39,854 bases of DNA from Lachnospiraceae bacterium. GTDB lineage: Bacteria > Bacillota > Clostridia > Lachnospirales > Lachnospiraceae. The notes under the pieces are model-generated. The model made no database searches. It saw only the letters and a list, made by a program, of their open reading frames with translations, and was not told the DNA's origin. The stretch lies in assembly GCA_022776305.1 (NCBI GenBank), contig JALFIB010000051.1:1-39854 (forward strand), in the 5' to 3' direction. Below are positions 37,553 through 39,854 of the stretch, piece after piece (the stretch's first letter is position 1; each line of letters starts with the position of its first letter). Both the position numbers and the translations under genes were made by a program.

Positions 37553-38470
37553 TTAGAGATTTTCCTGAAGCAGTGCAGAAATATCTTGTTTCATCTGATG
37601 CTCTGTTTCAGATACTTCCGGTAGGAGGTCCAGAGCCTTTGATAGTTCCTCCACTTCATACCGTTTTCCCTGCCATGCTCCGGGCAGCAGCTCCACCAGA
37701 CTGTATTCCATTCCGTCTGAATAAGCGTTCACGCTCTGGACAACGCCTTTGTCCACATGGAACTGCAGATCGATGCCGCCCCAGCCGAAACGCTTTGATA
37801 TCTCATGTTCAAAGGGGATTTTTCTCCCGTATTTCCATTCCCAGGAGGCGAAACGCTCTTCCCCTTTTTCAATTGCCTCGCGGTCAAAACGCGCTTCCGG
37901 TATCTCTTCTGTTTTCAGGCCGTATACTTTTCCAAAAGCGGCGATCAAGTTCTCTTCCATCCGTTCTACATTTACATCCGGGTTAAACTCCTGAAGATTC
38001 GCTACTCTGGAGCGCACGGAGGAAACTCCCTTTGTCTGGAGTTTTTCCTTCGAAACGTTTAAGTATTTTGACATGTTTTCCTTATCTACAGAAAGGAGCA
38101 GCGTCCCATGGTGGTAGCAGAAACCGTTGGAATCATAAAAAGCATTGCCGGAAAACTTTTTTCCGTCTACGGTAACGTCATTCCGCCCTGTTTTCTCAGC
38201 ATGGATCCCAAACATGCGGGCTGCCTCTATAATGACAGCCAGCTGTTTGTCCACATCGTAATCTTCTTTCCGGACGCAGAATGTAAAATTCAGATTGCCC
38301 AGATCATGGTAGACCGCTCCTCCTCCGGAAAGCCGGCGCACTAGATTTCCGTTGTCCGCTTCCAATTCTTTTACCTTACACTCTTTCCAGCAGTTCTGGT
38401 TTTTCCCGATGACGACTGTGTGGCGGTTCTGCCACAGAAAGAGAATACATTCTCCCGGCTGTACATGCAT
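37553..38470 (-). CDS. lplA: Lipoate-protein ligase A (5' end interrupted, see findings)
   Basis: LVRRLSGGGAVYHDLGNLNFTF, GRNDVTVDGKKFSGNAFY, HHGTLLLSVD. Confidence 0.88.
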   Translation of the reverse strand: MHVQPGECILFLWQNRHTVVIGKNQNCWKECKVKELEADNGNLVRRLSGGGAVYHDLGNLNFTFCVRKEDYDVDKQLAVIIEAARMFGIHAEKTGRNDVTVDGKKFSGNAFYDSNGFCYHHGTLLLSVDKENMSKYLNVSKEKLQTKGVSSVRSRVANLQEFNPDVNVERMEENLIAAFGKVYGLKTEEIPEARFDREAIEKGEERFASWEWKYGRKIPFEHEISKRFGWGGIDLQFHVDKGVVQSVNAYSDGMEYSLVELLPGAWQGKRYEVEELSKALDLLPEVSETEHQMKQDISALLQENL

Positions 38471-38581
38471 CGTCAGGTATTCCTCGATGGCCAGGTTTTT
38501 GTAGGGAATTGTATTTTATGTAATATACGTACTAAGCTTTGTAATCATATTGTGCCTCCAGCTATCCAGTATTTTTCAGAA

Positions 38582-39854
38582 TCAGAACTCGTAGTGCAGT
38601 ACCGGTTTACGTGCAGCGCGGACCTCGTCCAGACGGCGAACGTAAGTGCTGACCGGTGCCTCATGCATGGATGACGGGTCTGCCTTCGCTTTTTCATAAA
38701 TCTCCCTGAAAACAGCGATCACTTCATCTAGAGTCTCCCTACTCTCTGTCTCCGTGGGTTCAATCATCAATGCCTCATGGACGATAAGCGGGAAGTACAT
38801 GGTAGGCGGATGGATCCCGTAATCCAGCAGAGCTTTTGCTATATCCATCGCAGAAACATCGATCTCATGTTTCATCTTTTCAAGGGACATGACAAACTCA
38901 TGCATGCAGGTTTCGTTGTATGCCATAGGATAGATATCTTTTAATTTTTCCATCATATAGTTTGCGTTGAGCACGGCATTCTTCGATGCTTCCGGAATGC
39001 CCTCTTTACCAAGCATCAGAAGGTATGTCATAGCCTTTACCACCACAAGGAAGTTGCCGTAAAAAGCTTTTACGTCACCGACCGATTGGCAGGAACGTTC
39101 AAAAGCATAGCTTTCTTGTTCTTCCGATACACGGACGGCACGTTTGCCCGGCAAGAATTTCTTAAGGAAGGATTTGCAGCCTACCGGTCCGCTTCCCGGT
39201 CCGCCGCCTCCGTGAGGTGTGGAAAAGGTTTTGTGCAGGTTCAGGTGAACCACATCAAAGCCGATGTCTCCCGGCCTTACGATACCCATCACCGCATTTA
39301 AATTTGCACCGTCATAATACATGAGCCCACCGGCTTCATGGACGATGGATGCGATCTCTAAAATATTTTTATCAAAAAGACCCACTGTATTTGGGTTTGT
39401 GAGCATCAGTCCGGCGGTATCCTCTCCCACTGCTTCACGCAGTTTTTCCAGATCCACACAGCCATCCGGGCCGGAGGGGATGCTGATTACTTCAAATCCT
39501 GCCATAGCTGCGCTGGCCGGATTTGTCCCGTGGGCAGAGTCCGGGACGATGATCTTCGTCCGCTTCGTATCCTGCCTGTCATCGTGGTATGCTTTAATCA
39601 ACAAAAGCCCTGTAAATTCTCCGTGGGCACCTGCGGCCGGCTGCAGTGTAATGGCATCCATCCCTGTGATCTCACAGAGCATGGTTTCTGTGCGTTCCAT
39701 CACTTCCAGTGCTCCTTGTACGGAATACTCCGGCTGGAGTGGATGGATCTTTGTAAAGCCTGAAAGAGCGGCTGCTTCTTCATTGACCTTTGGATTATAC
39801 TTCATGGTGCAGGAACCCAGTGGATAAAATCCATTGTTCACCCCATGTACGTGC
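38582..39854 (-). CDS. gcvPB: Glycine dehydrogenase (decarboxylating) subunit 2, partial, runs off the window
   Basis: [51 protein letters not shown] site. Confidence 0.95.
   Translation of the reverse strand, partial: HVHGVNNGFYPLGSCTMKYNPKVNEEAAALSGFTKIHPLQPEYSVQGALEVMERTETMLCEITGMDAITLQPAAGAHGEFTGLLLIKAYHDDRQDTKRTKIIVPDSAHGTNPASAAMAGFEVISIPSGPDGCVDLEKLREAVGEDTAGLMLTNPNTVGLFDKNILEIASIVHEAGGLMYYDGANLNAVMGIVRPGDIGFDVVHLNLHKTFSTPHGGGGPGSGPVGCKSFLKKFLPGKRAVRVSEEQESYAFERSCQSVGDVKAFYGNFLVVVKAMTYLLMLGKEGIPEASKNAVLNANYMMEKLKDIYPMAYNETCMHEFVMSLEKMKHEIDVSAMDIAKALLDYGIHPPTMYFPLIVHEALMIEPTETESRETLDEVIAVFREIYEKAKADPSSMHEAPVSTYVRRLDEVRAARKPVLHYEF

Overview
The window is chromosomal DNA from an anaerobic Firmicute. 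Gene content and low-GC-type promoters suggest a Lachnospiraceae-like Clostridium; this is inference, since there is no rRNA to confirm it. Most genes lie on the minus strand. The standout locus is a tightly packed minus-strand operon, 22022 to 10678, in the order mdh/ldh-like, hdrB, hdrC, hdrA, flxD(mvhD), flxC, flxB, flxA, frdB, frdA, fumA(alpha), fumB(beta). It encodes the reductive route from oxaloacetate through malate and fumarate to succinate, together with a complete HdrABC-FlxABCD flavin-based electron-bifurcation module and a soluble fumarate reductase without a membrane anchor. I propose a cytoplasmic NADH-dependent, ferredoxin-coupled fumarate reductase complex. A consensus promoter and a leader of about 170 nt that could fold precede it. 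Other content: a heterodimeric ABC exporter, a standalone DnaK, groESL with CIRCE, a Zn/Cd P-type ATPase with a triplicated His/Cys-rich N-terminus and an ArsR/SmtB regulator, two M20 amidohydrolases, fucO, and part of a glycine-cleavage/lipoate operon (gcvPB, lplA, lpd). Apparent gene decay includes a DUF4353/DUF1801 fusion junction, a ptsI 3' fragment, and an in-frame stop near the lplA start. All calls come from reading the sequence; no database search was run.
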